Source: an uncultured Christensenella sp.
GTDB lineage: Bacteria > Bacillota > Clostridia > Christensenellales > Borkfalkiaceae
Assembly (NCBI GenBank): GCA_910585685.1
Contig: CAJUEO010000003.1
Span: 93,922-157,921 of the forward strand
Length of the DNA: 64,000 nucleotides
Direction: 5' to 3'
In this document: piece by piece, positions 17,649 through 25,051 of the stretch
Numbering within the stretch: position 1 is the stretch's first letter
How the letters are laid out: each line of letters begins with the position of its first letter
The notes under the pieces: model-generated
The model's database searches: none
Seen by the model: the letters and a program-made list of their open reading frames with translations, nothing else
Told to the model about the DNA's origin: nothing
Made by a program: the position numbers and the translations under genes

Positions 17649-18110
17649 ATGTTATACGTCTATTGCGATGAGTACGATTTTTCAAAGCTTTCTCAGGTTT
17701 TCGAGGGAGAGTATCAAAGTAACTGCGATTTGGCTGCGGAAGTTGTGTTTGTCGACGAGCAAGAGATACGCCGTCTGAACCGCGAAATGCGCGGCGTTGA
17801 CGCCGTTACCGACGTGCTTAGTTTTCCTTCAATCGAGCATATCAGGGGGGTAACGTTGAATATCGAGGACTTTCCCACCGAAATCGACGAGGAGGATAAC
17901 CTGTTTTTGGGCAGCATAGCCATATGCGTAAAGCGTGCAAAAGAGCAGGCGGAAGAGTACGGGCACAGTTATTTGCGCGAGCTGTATTATCTTGTAACGC
18001 ACGGGCTTTTTCATCTTTTGGGCTACGACCATATGACTGATTGCGACAAGGCGGAAATGCGTGAAAGGGAAGAGCGCGTTTTGGAAAAATTGGCGTTGAC
18101 GCGCGACTAA
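17649..18110 (+). CDS. ybeY: rRNA maturation endoribonuclease YbeY
   Basis: 153 residues, 10 nt after pgpH with a GGGGGAG-type site. The zinc-binding signature is HGLFHLLGYDH (HGxLHLxGxDH family motif, with F for L), preceded by 'RGVDAVTDVLSFP' and 'LGSIAICVKRAKEQAEEYGHS', all standard YbeY blocks. It acts as a single-strand endoribonuclease in 16S rRNA 3'-end maturation and ribosome quality control. Confidence 0.95.
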   Translation: MLYVYCDEYDFSKLSQVFEGEYQSNCDLAAEVVFVDEQEIRRLNREMRGVDAVTDVLSFPSIEHIRGVTLNIEDFPTEIDEEDNLFLGSIAICVKRAKEQAEEYGHSYLRELYYLVTHGLFHLLGYDHMTDCDKAEMREREERVLEKLALTRD

Positions 18111-18148
18111 AACGACTGTAATTAAGGCATATATAGGGGTCAATTAAT

Positions 18149-19027
18149 ATGAAAAGCGGATTTATAGGTGTAATAGGCAGGGCTAACGCCGGCAAAAGCA
18201 CGCTGGTAAACGTACTTGTCGGGGAAAAGGTTGCCATTGTTTCACCAAAGCCACAGACGACGCGCCACTCCATAATGGGCGTTTTAAATAAAGATGAGTA
18301 TCAGCTTGTATTCGTCGACACTCCCGGTATCTATAAAAGCGCAAACTATCTTACCGATATGATGATGAAAGCGACTGACGACACCGCAAAGGACGTGGAT
18401 TTTATTTTGTACGTTCACGACGGGCACGGCGGCATTTCCGAAAACGATTTGCAGCTTATGAAACGCTATTCGTCGGGGCATATTCCCATGGCAATTGCCT
18501 ATACGAAGATAGATATTATGCCCAAAGAGGCAATTGCAGACGACGTTAAAAAGCTGTATGAAGCCTCGATCGACTGCGACGTTTTTCCCGTTTCGGCAAG
18601 AAAATATCAAAATATAAAAAAACTTGAAGCTTATCTCGCGGAAAAAATGCCCGACGGGGACAGAGTAATTTCCGAGGATATTGTTTCCGACAAAAGCGAA
18701 AAGTTTATGATAGCCGAAATAATGCGCGAAAAAATATTGCTTAAATTCGACGAGGAAATACCGCACGGCATAGCCATAGTGGTAAACGCGTTCGAGCGCA
18801 AGGACAACGGCACATACGATATAAACCTCGATATAATCTGCGAAAAAGCCAATCATAAAGCAATTCTTATCGGTAAGCAGGGCAGAGCCATTAAGGAAGT
18901 TTCCAGCTTTGCGCGCGAGGGAATGGAAAAGTTTTTGGGCGCGAAGGTGTTTTTGACTACATACGTCCGCGTAGAAGAGGATTGGCGCAACAGACCGGGG
19001 CTTATAAAGGACGTATTTATAAATTAA
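18149..19027 (+). CDS. era: GTPase Era
   Basis: 292 residues. G1 GRANAGKST (usually GRPNVGKS), G2 region 'SPKPQTTRHSIMGV', G3 DTPGIY, G4 YTKID, and a C-terminal KH domain with 'IICEKANHKAILIGKQGRAIKEVSSFAREGMEKFLGAKVFL'. It binds 16S rRNA near its 3' end during 30S assembly. Its place after ybeY and before yqzL-recO is the conserved Firmicutes order. Confidence 0.96.
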   Translation: MKSGFIGVIGRANAGKSTLVNVLVGEKVAIVSPKPQTTRHSIMGVLNKDEYQLVFVDTPGIYKSANYLTDMMMKATDDTAKDVDFILYVHDGHGGISENDLQLMKRYSSGHIPMAIAYTKIDIMPKEAIADDVKKLYEASIDCDVFPVSARKYQNIKKLEAYLAEKMPDGDRVISEDIVSDKSEKFMIAEIMREKILLKFDEEIPHGIAIVVNAFERKDNGTYDINLDIICEKANHKAILIGKQGRAIKEVSSFAREGMEKFLGAKVFLTTYVRVEEDWRNRPGLIKDVFIN

Positions 19028-19075
19028 AGGTATAATTTTTTTAAACGTACGCACCTTATTTGTAAGAGGTGAAGA

Positions 19076-19177
19076 ATGAAAAAGGATAAAGACGCAGCCG
19101 AGCTTGCCTGGAAAATGTTTGAAAAAACGGGCAACGTGAGCTACTATATGCTGTATAAAAATCTTACCGAAAGATAA
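19076..19177 (+). CDS. yqzL: YqzL-like small protein
   Basis: 33 residues from the ATG at 19076, preceded by GAGGTGAAG. The sequence AELAWKMFEKTGNVSYYMLY matches the pattern of YqzL (W.VF..TG....Y.L.K), a tiny protein that lies between era and recO in Firmicutes. Function is unknown in the family. It is too short for most ORF callers. Confidence 0.8.
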   Translation: MKKDKDAAELAWKMFEKTGNVSYYMLYKNLTER

Positions 19178-19188
19178 ATCAAACGTTT

Positions 19189-19911
19189 ATGGATATTAAA
19201 GTAAACGCGCTTGTTTTGCGAGCGACGGACTACAATGAAAACGATAAAATTCTGACGCTTTTGACAGCCGAAAACGGAAAAATTTCCGCAGGTATAAAGG
19301 GCGTGAAAAAGCCTAACGCCAAGCTGAGGTTCGCGGCGCAGCCATTTTGCTTTGCCGAGTACGTTCTTGCAAAGCGCGGAGAAAAATATACGGTAATAAA
19401 CTGTTCCGAGTGCGAAAGCTTTTACGATTTAAGGACGGATATCGACAAATTTTATGCGGCAAGCGCGGTTGTCGAGGCGGCTTCGGCGCTGACTTTCGAA
19501 GGCGGAGAATGCGCCGAAATTTTTTACGACTGTATAAAAACGCTTACAAATATGTGTTTAAGCGACGAGAGAGCGCTGCTTTTGCAATTTCTTATAGGCG
19601 CGCTCGAAAAGTCGGGCTATGCGATTTCTCTCGGTGACTGTCGGGTCTGCGGTAAGCCATTGTGCCGTGAGGAAAAATTAAGGTTCGATATGGATTCGGG
19701 CACGTTTACCTGCTTTGATTGCGGCAAGGGGTCGGGCGTAAGCCGAGTTACCTATAACGTTTTGAGAAAGCTTAAAAATAAGAGTTTCGAGCGCGAGTTT
19801 ATAACGCCTGACGGGGAAATGCGCGCTTTGAAGTTAATAAAAGAATACTTTTATTATAAGACCGAAAACCCCGTAAAAAGCCTTTCGGAATACATAAAAA
19901 TAAAACAATAA
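19189..19911 (+). CDS. recO: DNA repair protein RecO
   Basis: 240 residues. N-terminal OB-fold pattern ('ALVLRATDYNENDKILTLLTAENGKISAGIKGVKK'), then a helical domain with a zinc knuckle made by 'CRVCGKPL' and 'TCFDCGKG'. RecO loads RecA onto SSB-coated single-stranded DNA with RecR. It ends the conserved cluster; a strong terminator follows at once. Confidence 0.94.
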   Translation: MDIKVNALVLRATDYNENDKILTLLTAENGKISAGIKGVKKPNAKLRFAAQPFCFAEYVLAKRGEKYTVINCSECESFYDLRTDIDKFYAASAVVEAASALTFEGGECAEIFYDCIKTLTNMCLSDERALLLQFLIGALEKSGYAISLGDCRVCGKPLCREEKLRFDMDSGTFTCFDCGKGSGVSRVTYNVLRKLKNKSFEREFITPDGEMRALKLIKEYFYYKTENPVKSLSEYIKIKQ

Positions 19912-19915
19912 TTTA

Positions 19916-19958
19916 ACACAGCGGCTCGGACAACTTATCGTTGTCCGAGCCGCTGTGT
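19916..19958 (+). terminator. strong terminator after recO
   Basis: Perfect 19-bp stem (19916-19934 and 19940-19958) with a 5-nt loop. No long T run follows, so it may also be a structural boundary between the housekeeping block and the following operon. Confidence 0.75.
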
Positions 19959-20020
19959 AATAGCGCGTAATTTTTCCTATTTTTAAGTGACAATTTTGTG
20001 AAATAATTTTTTTAAAACTA

Positions 20021-20049
20021 TTGCTATTTACATTATTATATGTTATAAT
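20021..20049 (+). promoter_or_regulatory. SigA-type promoter of the chaperone/GTPase operon
   Basis: TTGCTA at 20021-20026 and TATAAT at 20044-20049 with an exact 17-bp spacer. The first gene starts at 20104 with AAGGAG in front. No CIRCE-like inverted repeat of HrcA type was seen, so heat-shock control of the usual kind is not evident. Confidence 0.75.
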
Positions 20050-20103
20050 CAAAAAGAGTTTGTGTACAAACAAATTGTACAAAAAAATGATAAGGAGAAC
20101 AGT

Positions 20104-21147
20104 GTGGCGGAAGAAATTAACGATTTAAAGGAAGAGCAGCCCGAAAAGGTTGTAGGCGTTACCGTCGAAAGTGTAAATTACGACGAGTTTAAGGCAACGC
20201 TCGACAGATATTACGATAAATTTGCCAGACTTATAAAGACCTATAAGGCAAAGGACGACACCATCGCAAAGCTCAGCGACGAGGTTACGAAATACAGGGG
20301 CGGATTTGCGCTTTCTATTGTAAAGCCGCTCTGCGTTTCGCTTATATCGCTGAGGGAGGATTGCCGCAAGACGCTTGCAAATATCGAAAAATATTGCAAG
20401 GACGTTGAAAGCGTAGTCAGGTATTCGGACTATCTTTTATCCGACGTGGACGAGTTTATGTCAACTTACGGGCTTATGTACGGAGAGGACGGGTTTACTT
20501 TGAACGGAAAAAAACTTAGCGACTGCGTGTCGAGAAAAGCCGCGCCCGTTTGCGCCGAAGAGCAAAATTGCGAAAGTATCGAAAGCAATAGCGAAAACGT
20601 CGACGAAGAAGAGCAGGACGAAGCGTGCGGCAAGGAGAGTTATTCCTTCAATACTCTGCTTTCCGAAATAGATTACGGACGGGAAAGAATAGAACGGCTT
20701 TTAGCGGATTGTGCAAAAGCCGACGAAAATCTCGAGCGCTATGCCAAGCTTGCGGCGTCTATCGAGGAGAATTATACCGACGCAATGCTGTTGCCGCTTT
20801 ACAGGGAAATAGCTAATTTTTACGAAAAGCTGAAAGACAACGTCGAAGATGTCAAACAGAGGATAAACGAGGGCAATCTTGTACAGAGTTATTCCTCCTC
20901 GGTAAGTCTTGTGATAGACGAAACCTGGAAGCTGCTTATGCAAGCTGGCGTTACGGTAGAGCATGACATATCCGACAGTTACGATATGCGCACCAACAAG
21001 ATAGTCAAAATTGTAAATTGCGACGATGAAAAACTCGATAGAACGGTTGCCGTAAGGCATACCGACTGTTACCTTTTCGACGGAAAAATTTTGTATCCCT
21101 CGAAAGTAGACGTATATAAATACGTCCCCAAAAAAGTTGAAGAATAA
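20104..21147 (+). CDS. GrpE-like protein with long coiled N-terminal extension
   Basis: 347 residues from GTG at 20104, chosen because AAGGAG lies 6 nt upstream; an ATG at 20062 has no site. The body is acidic and mostly helical, with two long helical stretches (about 20-120 and 185-270) and a low-complexity acidic linker near 155-180. The C-terminal 70 residues follow the GrpE beta domain: '...LLMQAGVTVEHDISDSYDM', '.DDEKLDRTVAVRHTDCYLFDGKILYPSKVDVYK', compare GrpE 'GYLLNGRVLRPAKV'. I infer a nucleotide-exchange factor dedicated to the two Hsp70 proteins encoded directly after it. It is much longer than housekeeping GrpE (about 180-200). Confidence 0.7.
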   Translation: MAEEINDLKEEQPEKVVGVTVESVNYDEFKATLDRYYDKFARLIKTYKAKDDTIAKLSDEVTKYRGGFALSIVKPLCVSLISLREDCRKTLANIEKYCKDVESVVRYSDYLLSDVDEFMSTYGLMYGEDGFTLNGKKLSDCVSRKAAPVCAEEQNCESIESNSENVDEEEQDEACGKESYSFNTLLSEIDYGRERIERLLADCAKADENLERYAKLAASIEENYTDAMLLPLYREIANFYEKLKDNVEDVKQRINEGNLVQSYSSSVSLVIDETWKLLMQAGVTVEHDISDSYDMRTNKIVKIVNCDDEKLDRTVAVRHTDCYLFDGKILYPSKVDVYKYVPKKVEE

Positions 21148-21184
21148 AAAATATTAAATATATAAAAAAGAGGAGAAAATCACA

Positions 21185-22843
21185 ATGGGTAAAAAAGTAG
21201 GTATAGATTTAGGTACGACGTATTCAGTCGTAAGCTATGTTGACGAAACGGGAACAATCGTCAATATCGAGAGCGAAGAGGGAGAAAAGACCACTCCTTC
21301 GGTAGTATATTTCGACCCTGACGGGCAGACCGCAGTTGTCGGAACGAGAGCGAGAGAGGCAGGCGCTATGAACCCCGAGTTCCTTGTCGAGCGCGTAAAA
21401 CAGTTTATGGATGACCCCGAATACCAGCTTGAAATGCACGGCACTACATACTCGGCAAGCGCGGTTTCGTCTATTATTCTTAAAAAACTTATAACCGACG
21501 CCGAAAATGCGCTCGGCGGAGAGGAGATTGACGGCGCGGTTATTACCTGCCCCGCATACTTCGGTGACGTTGCCAAGGACGCAACGAGAAAAGCCGGAGA
21601 AAACGTAATTCTTTCCAACGGCAAAAAACTAAACGTTATGCGTATAATCGACGAGCCCACCGCAGCGGCAATAGCTTACGGTAACTCGCGCAGGGAGGAC
21701 ATGCACAAGACAGTTCTTATTTACGACCTCGGCGGCGGTACTTTCGACTGTACCGTAATGAAGCTCGACTTCGAGGGCACAAAGAAGGATTACAGAGTTA
21801 TTACCACCAACGGCAACCACAAGCTGGGCGGTAAAAACTGGGACGATACTCTTTCCGAATACGTTATGAGCGAGTTCTGCAACGCTACGGGCTGCGACAT
21901 CGAGCTTATGCGTCAGGACTTCGAGGTCAAGGCGTGGCTTTCCGAAAACGTTGAAAAGGCTAAAAAACAGCTCACAAAAATGCCCAAAACAACGCTTACG
22001 CCCAGCTTTGACGGACAAAAATACAGGGTTGAAATCGAGCGCACTCTGTTCGACGAAATTACCGACGGTCTTTTCAACGAAACCATCACTCTTATCAATC
22101 AGATGATGGATCAGGCAAATTTAAACTTTGCAACCGATATCGATGAAATTATACTTATCGGCGGTTCCACGCGTATGCCTCAGGTTGAAGAAAAGCTTAC
22201 CGCCATTTACAATAAGCCCATTATGCAGTACGACCCCGACAAGGCTGTTTCAAACGGCGCGGCGTTGGTTGCAAGCGGAATGGACGCAGGCAATTCAACT
22301 TACGACCCTGCCGGCAGTTCGGTGCCCTCAACCCCCGGAAAACCTTCTAACCTCGAACCTACCGAGTTTACGGATAAAGACGGTAATGAAGGTTGTATTT
22401 ACGAAGTCTGCACCAAGTCGTATTGCCTGAGATATTACAGCGGCGGACAGGAAACTTATGTCAACCTTGTAAAGAAGGACACCCCCAAGCCTGCAACGGG
22501 AACAACTGCTTTCCTTTTGCCCGAACTTGTGATAGGCGGCGGTGACGGAAGCGGCATGACAAGCGAAATAGGCTTGCTTATTATGGAAAACGATTATAAC
22601 GGCGATGAAGTAAGCCGCGACCAGTGCGTTGAAATTTACGAGGAAACTCCCCTTAAATTCGATACGCCTATTCCTTCGGATACAAAGGTTTCGGTCGAAC
22701 TTTACGTCGACATTTCGGGTACGCTTACCCTTATCCTCACCGAAACGGACACGGGCAGAACGCATAAGCTCTATCCCGAGCGTATCGGCGGAGGAAATAT
22801 AGGCAACGGTATGGACGCGGCTGCAAAAATTACGCTGGGTTAA
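21185..22843 (+). CDS. Hsp70-family protein with reduced substrate-binding part
   Basis: 552 residues. A full actin-type nucleotide-binding domain fills about 1-385: phosphate-1 GIDLGTTYSVV, 'VITCPAYFGD', connect-1 'IIDEPTAAAIAYG', phosphate-2 IYDLGGGTFD, adenosine motif GGSTRMPQVEE. The conserved catalytic positions are in place. The remaining 165 residues are a beta-rich domain with no recognisable helical lid, quite unlike DnaK (about 600-640 residues). It is therefore a specialised Hsp70, not the housekeeping DnaK. Second gene of the operon; 93 nt with a hairpin separate it from the next Hsp70. Confidence 0.88.
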   Translation: MGKKVGIDLGTTYSVVSYVDETGTIVNIESEEGEKTTPSVVYFDPDGQTAVVGTRAREAGAMNPEFLVERVKQFMDDPEYQLEMHGTTYSASAVSSIILKKLITDAENALGGEEIDGAVITCPAYFGDVAKDATRKAGENVILSNGKKLNVMRIIDEPTAAAIAYGNSRREDMHKTVLIYDLGGGTFDCTVMKLDFEGTKKDYRVITTNGNHKLGGKNWDDTLSEYVMSEFCNATGCDIELMRQDFEVKAWLSENVEKAKKQLTKMPKTTLTPSFDGQKYRVEIERTLFDEITDGLFNETITLINQMMDQANLNFATDIDEIILIGGSTRMPQVEEKLTAIYNKPIMQYDPDKAVSNGAALVASGMDAGNSTYDPAGSSVPSTPGKPSNLEPTEFTDKDGNEGCIYEVCTKSYCLRYYSGGQETYVNLVKKDTPKPATGTTAFLLPELVIGGGDGSGMTSEIGLLIMENDYNGDEVSRDQCVEIYEETPLKFDTPIPSDTKVSVELYVDISGTLTLILTETDTGRTHKLYPERIGGGNIGNGMDAAAKITLG

Positions 22844-22868
22844 TAATTTAAGGTATAAAAGTTAAAAT

Positions 22869-22899
22869 TCCGCCGACGCCCGTTTACGACGTCGGCGGA
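22869..22899 (+). terminator. intra-operon hairpin between the two hsp70 genes
   Basis: 10-bp GC-rich stem (22869-22878 and 22890-22899), 11-nt loop, no T run. It may be a partial terminator or a processing/stability element that sets the ratio of the two Hsp70 proteins. Confidence 0.5.
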
Positions 22900-22936
22900 T
22901 AAGCCTATTTAAAAGTTAAATAAAGCGAGAGTAAAT

Positions 22937-25015
22937 ATGAAAGAAATAAACGTCGGCATAGATTTGGGAACTACATATTCCGCCGTGGCGGTATTCGATA
23001 GCGCAAGCGGCAGTGTAAAAATACTTAAAAACCACTTGGAGGACGAAACTACGCCCTCGGTCGTGTGCATAGAAAACGGAAACGTGCTTATCGGCGTGGA
23101 AGCAAAGGACGAGCAAGCCGCAGGCAACGTGGGCGTTGCCGCGTTCTATAAAAATATGATGGGCAACGACGATTTGAAGCCCTATCTCGACGGACGGGAA
23201 TACACTGCGGAGCAGCTTTCGGGAATATTTTTAAGCAAGCTTAAAGAGTCGGTCGAGGGAGCAAACAACGTCAAAATAGGCGGCGCGGTAATAACCGTTC
23301 CCGCGTACTTCAACGAGGCGCAGCGACAGGCAACGATACGCGCGGGAGAGGCGGCTGGGCTTAAAGTGCTTAAAATTATCAACGAGCCGACGGCGGCAAT
23401 TATCGCATACGGACTTACGGGCACGGGCAAGCGCAACGTAATGGTCTACGATTTGGGCGGCGGCACGTTCGACGTGACTATAGCAAAAATCGACGGAGCA
23501 AACGTTCAGGTTATAGCGACCAACGGCAACCACCAGCTCGGCGGCAAGGATTGGGACAACGCGCTTGTCGAAATGGTAACTTCGCAGTTCGAAAACGATT
23601 ACGAAATAAGGCTTGCGGAATATCCCGAGGAGTATAACGAACTTTTAGTCAAGTGCGAAAAGGCAAAAAAGCAGCTTACTGCAATGCCCTCGACTACAAT
23701 TTCAATAACCTGTTCGGGCTATACGGGCAGATATACCGTCACACGGGAGGAGTTCGACGCGAAAACTGCACCCTATCTCAACGAAACGCTTACGCTGTCC
23801 GAAAACTGTTTTTCGGAAATCGGCGGCGGCTTCGGCTGGCACTCGATAGACGAAGTGGTGCTTGTCGGCGGTTCCACGCGTATGCCTCAGGTATCCGAGC
23901 TGATAACAAAAGTTTTCGGCAAACCGCCCAAGATTATAGGCAATAAGGTTGACACCATTGTTGCGACGGGCGCGGCTATGCAGGCAAGCCTGTGTACTTC
24001 GGGCACGATAACTTTAAACTTGCAGAGCTTCGGCGTCAAGACTTCGGTAAACGGCGGAAGCGCGCCTGCAACTTTGACTTTGAGCAACGACAATATCAAG
24101 GACGTAACCTCGCACAGCCTCGGAATGCTGGCGTTCGCAAAGGACGGGGTCGATATTGTAAACAGTATAATTATAAAGAAAAACAGCCTTACAGGCGTGC
24201 CGTACGGCAGGCAATATAACTTCAAGGGAGAAAAACTCGAAGTCTATGTGTTGCAGGGAGAGCTTACTTCACCCTACGAATGTACTCTGCTCTACAAATA
24301 CATAGTCACGGGTATGGATAAAAACGTCAAAAACGAGTTTACCATAAACTTTCAATACAACCAGAACGGCGTAGTTGAAGTTACGGGCAATCTCAAAAAC
24401 GGCAAGGCGTTGGCCGTACAAAAGACAATTGCCGACGAGAGTATAGAGGAGATTATTGCAAGATTAAAGCGCGAGAGGGAGGAGGCACAAAGCCGTATGC
24501 GTTCCCTCGACGTAACGTTTGCTATCGATACTTCGGGCAGTATGGCGGGCTCGGGCATAAAGGAAGCCAAAAAATCAATTACAAAATTTATCGAAAAGCT
24601 CGATTTGAAGTATGCGCGAGTGTCGGTAATAAGCTTTGACAGCAATTACAGGTGGATTTGCAAAAACGACAAGTCGGCAGGTTCAATCAACTCTGCTGTC
24701 GAAAGACTTTCGGCTGAAGGCGGCACCAGCGCCGACCCGTTTGAACTCTATCTCTCCGACGTAAATTTAAGCGTCGACGAGCAGAGGGTAATTATAGCTT
24801 TGACGGACGGGGAATGGTTCTATCCCGACGAGGCAATAAGAAACGCGGACAATTTGAAGTCGCGAGGAGTAATTATATATGCCGTCGGCGTGGACGGAGC
24901 GAACTATTCGTTCCTTGAAAAAATCGCTTCCACCGGCGGAGCTAAAAAAATAGATTTGTCGCAGTTGACAAAGACGTTTTCGGACATTGCGGCGTCAATT
25001 GCTACCGAACAGTAA
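22937..25015 (+). CDS. Hsp70-vWA fusion protein
   Basis: 692 residues. Residues 1-375 are a complete Hsp70 nucleotide-binding domain (GIDLGTTYSAV, 'IINEPTAAIIAYG', VYDLGGGTFD, GGSTRMPQVSE). Residues about 385-500 form an Hsp70-like beta substrate domain ('LQSFGVKTS...TLSNDNIKDVTSHSLGMLAFA'), a charged helix follows (REREEAQSRMRSLD), and residues about 520-692 are a von Willebrand A domain with an intact MIDAS: DTSGSMAG, Thr in 'EGGTSADP', Asp in ALTDGEW. The vWA domain replaces the helical lid. MIDAS-bearing domains bind protein ligands through a divalent metal; here it probably recruits a client or a partner encoded in the operon. Confidence 0.9.
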   Translation: MKEINVGIDLGTTYSAVAVFDSASGSVKILKNHLEDETTPSVVCIENGNVLIGVEAKDEQAAGNVGVAAFYKNMMGNDDLKPYLDGREYTAEQLSGIFLSKLKESVEGANNVKIGGAVITVPAYFNEAQRQATIRAGEAAGLKVLKIINEPTAAIIAYGLTGTGKRNVMVYDLGGGTFDVTIAKIDGANVQVIATNGNHQLGGKDWDNALVEMVTSQFENDYEIRLAEYPEEYNELLVKCEKAKKQLTAMPSTTISITCSGYTGRYTVTREEFDAKTAPYLNETLTLSENCFSEIGGGFGWHSIDEVVLVGGSTRMPQVSELITKVFGKPPKIIGNKVDTIVATGAAMQASLCTSGTITLNLQSFGVKTSVNGGSAPATLTLSNDNIKDVTSHSLGMLAFAKDGVDIVNSIIIKKNSLTGVPYGRQYNFKGEKLEVYVLQGELTSPYECTLLYKYIVTGMDKNVKNEFTINFQYNQNGVVEVTGNLKNGKALAVQKTIADESIEEIIARLKREREEAQSRMRSLDVTFAIDTSGSMAGSGIKEAKKSITKFIEKLDLKYARVSVISFDSNYRWICKNDKSAGSINSAVERLSAEGGTSADPFELYLSDVNLSVDEQRVIIALTDGEWFYPDEAIRNADNLKSRGVIIYAVGVDGANYSFLEKIASTGGAKKIDLSQLTKTFSDIAASIATEQ

Positions 25016-25051
25016 TTTTATATTAAATACAGCAGGTTAAAGGAGTATTTT

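Noticed and set aside
19916..19958. Attachment site at the boundary of the chaperone operon
   Set aside because: The perfect hairpin is explained as a recO terminator; no second copy is found after 37273 and no integrase is nearby.
20104..25015. Housekeeping grpE-dnaK-dnaJ heat-shock operon
   Set aside because: The Hsp70 proteins lack a normal lid, one carries vWA, the J-like protein lacks HPD, and there is no hrcA or CIRCE element.
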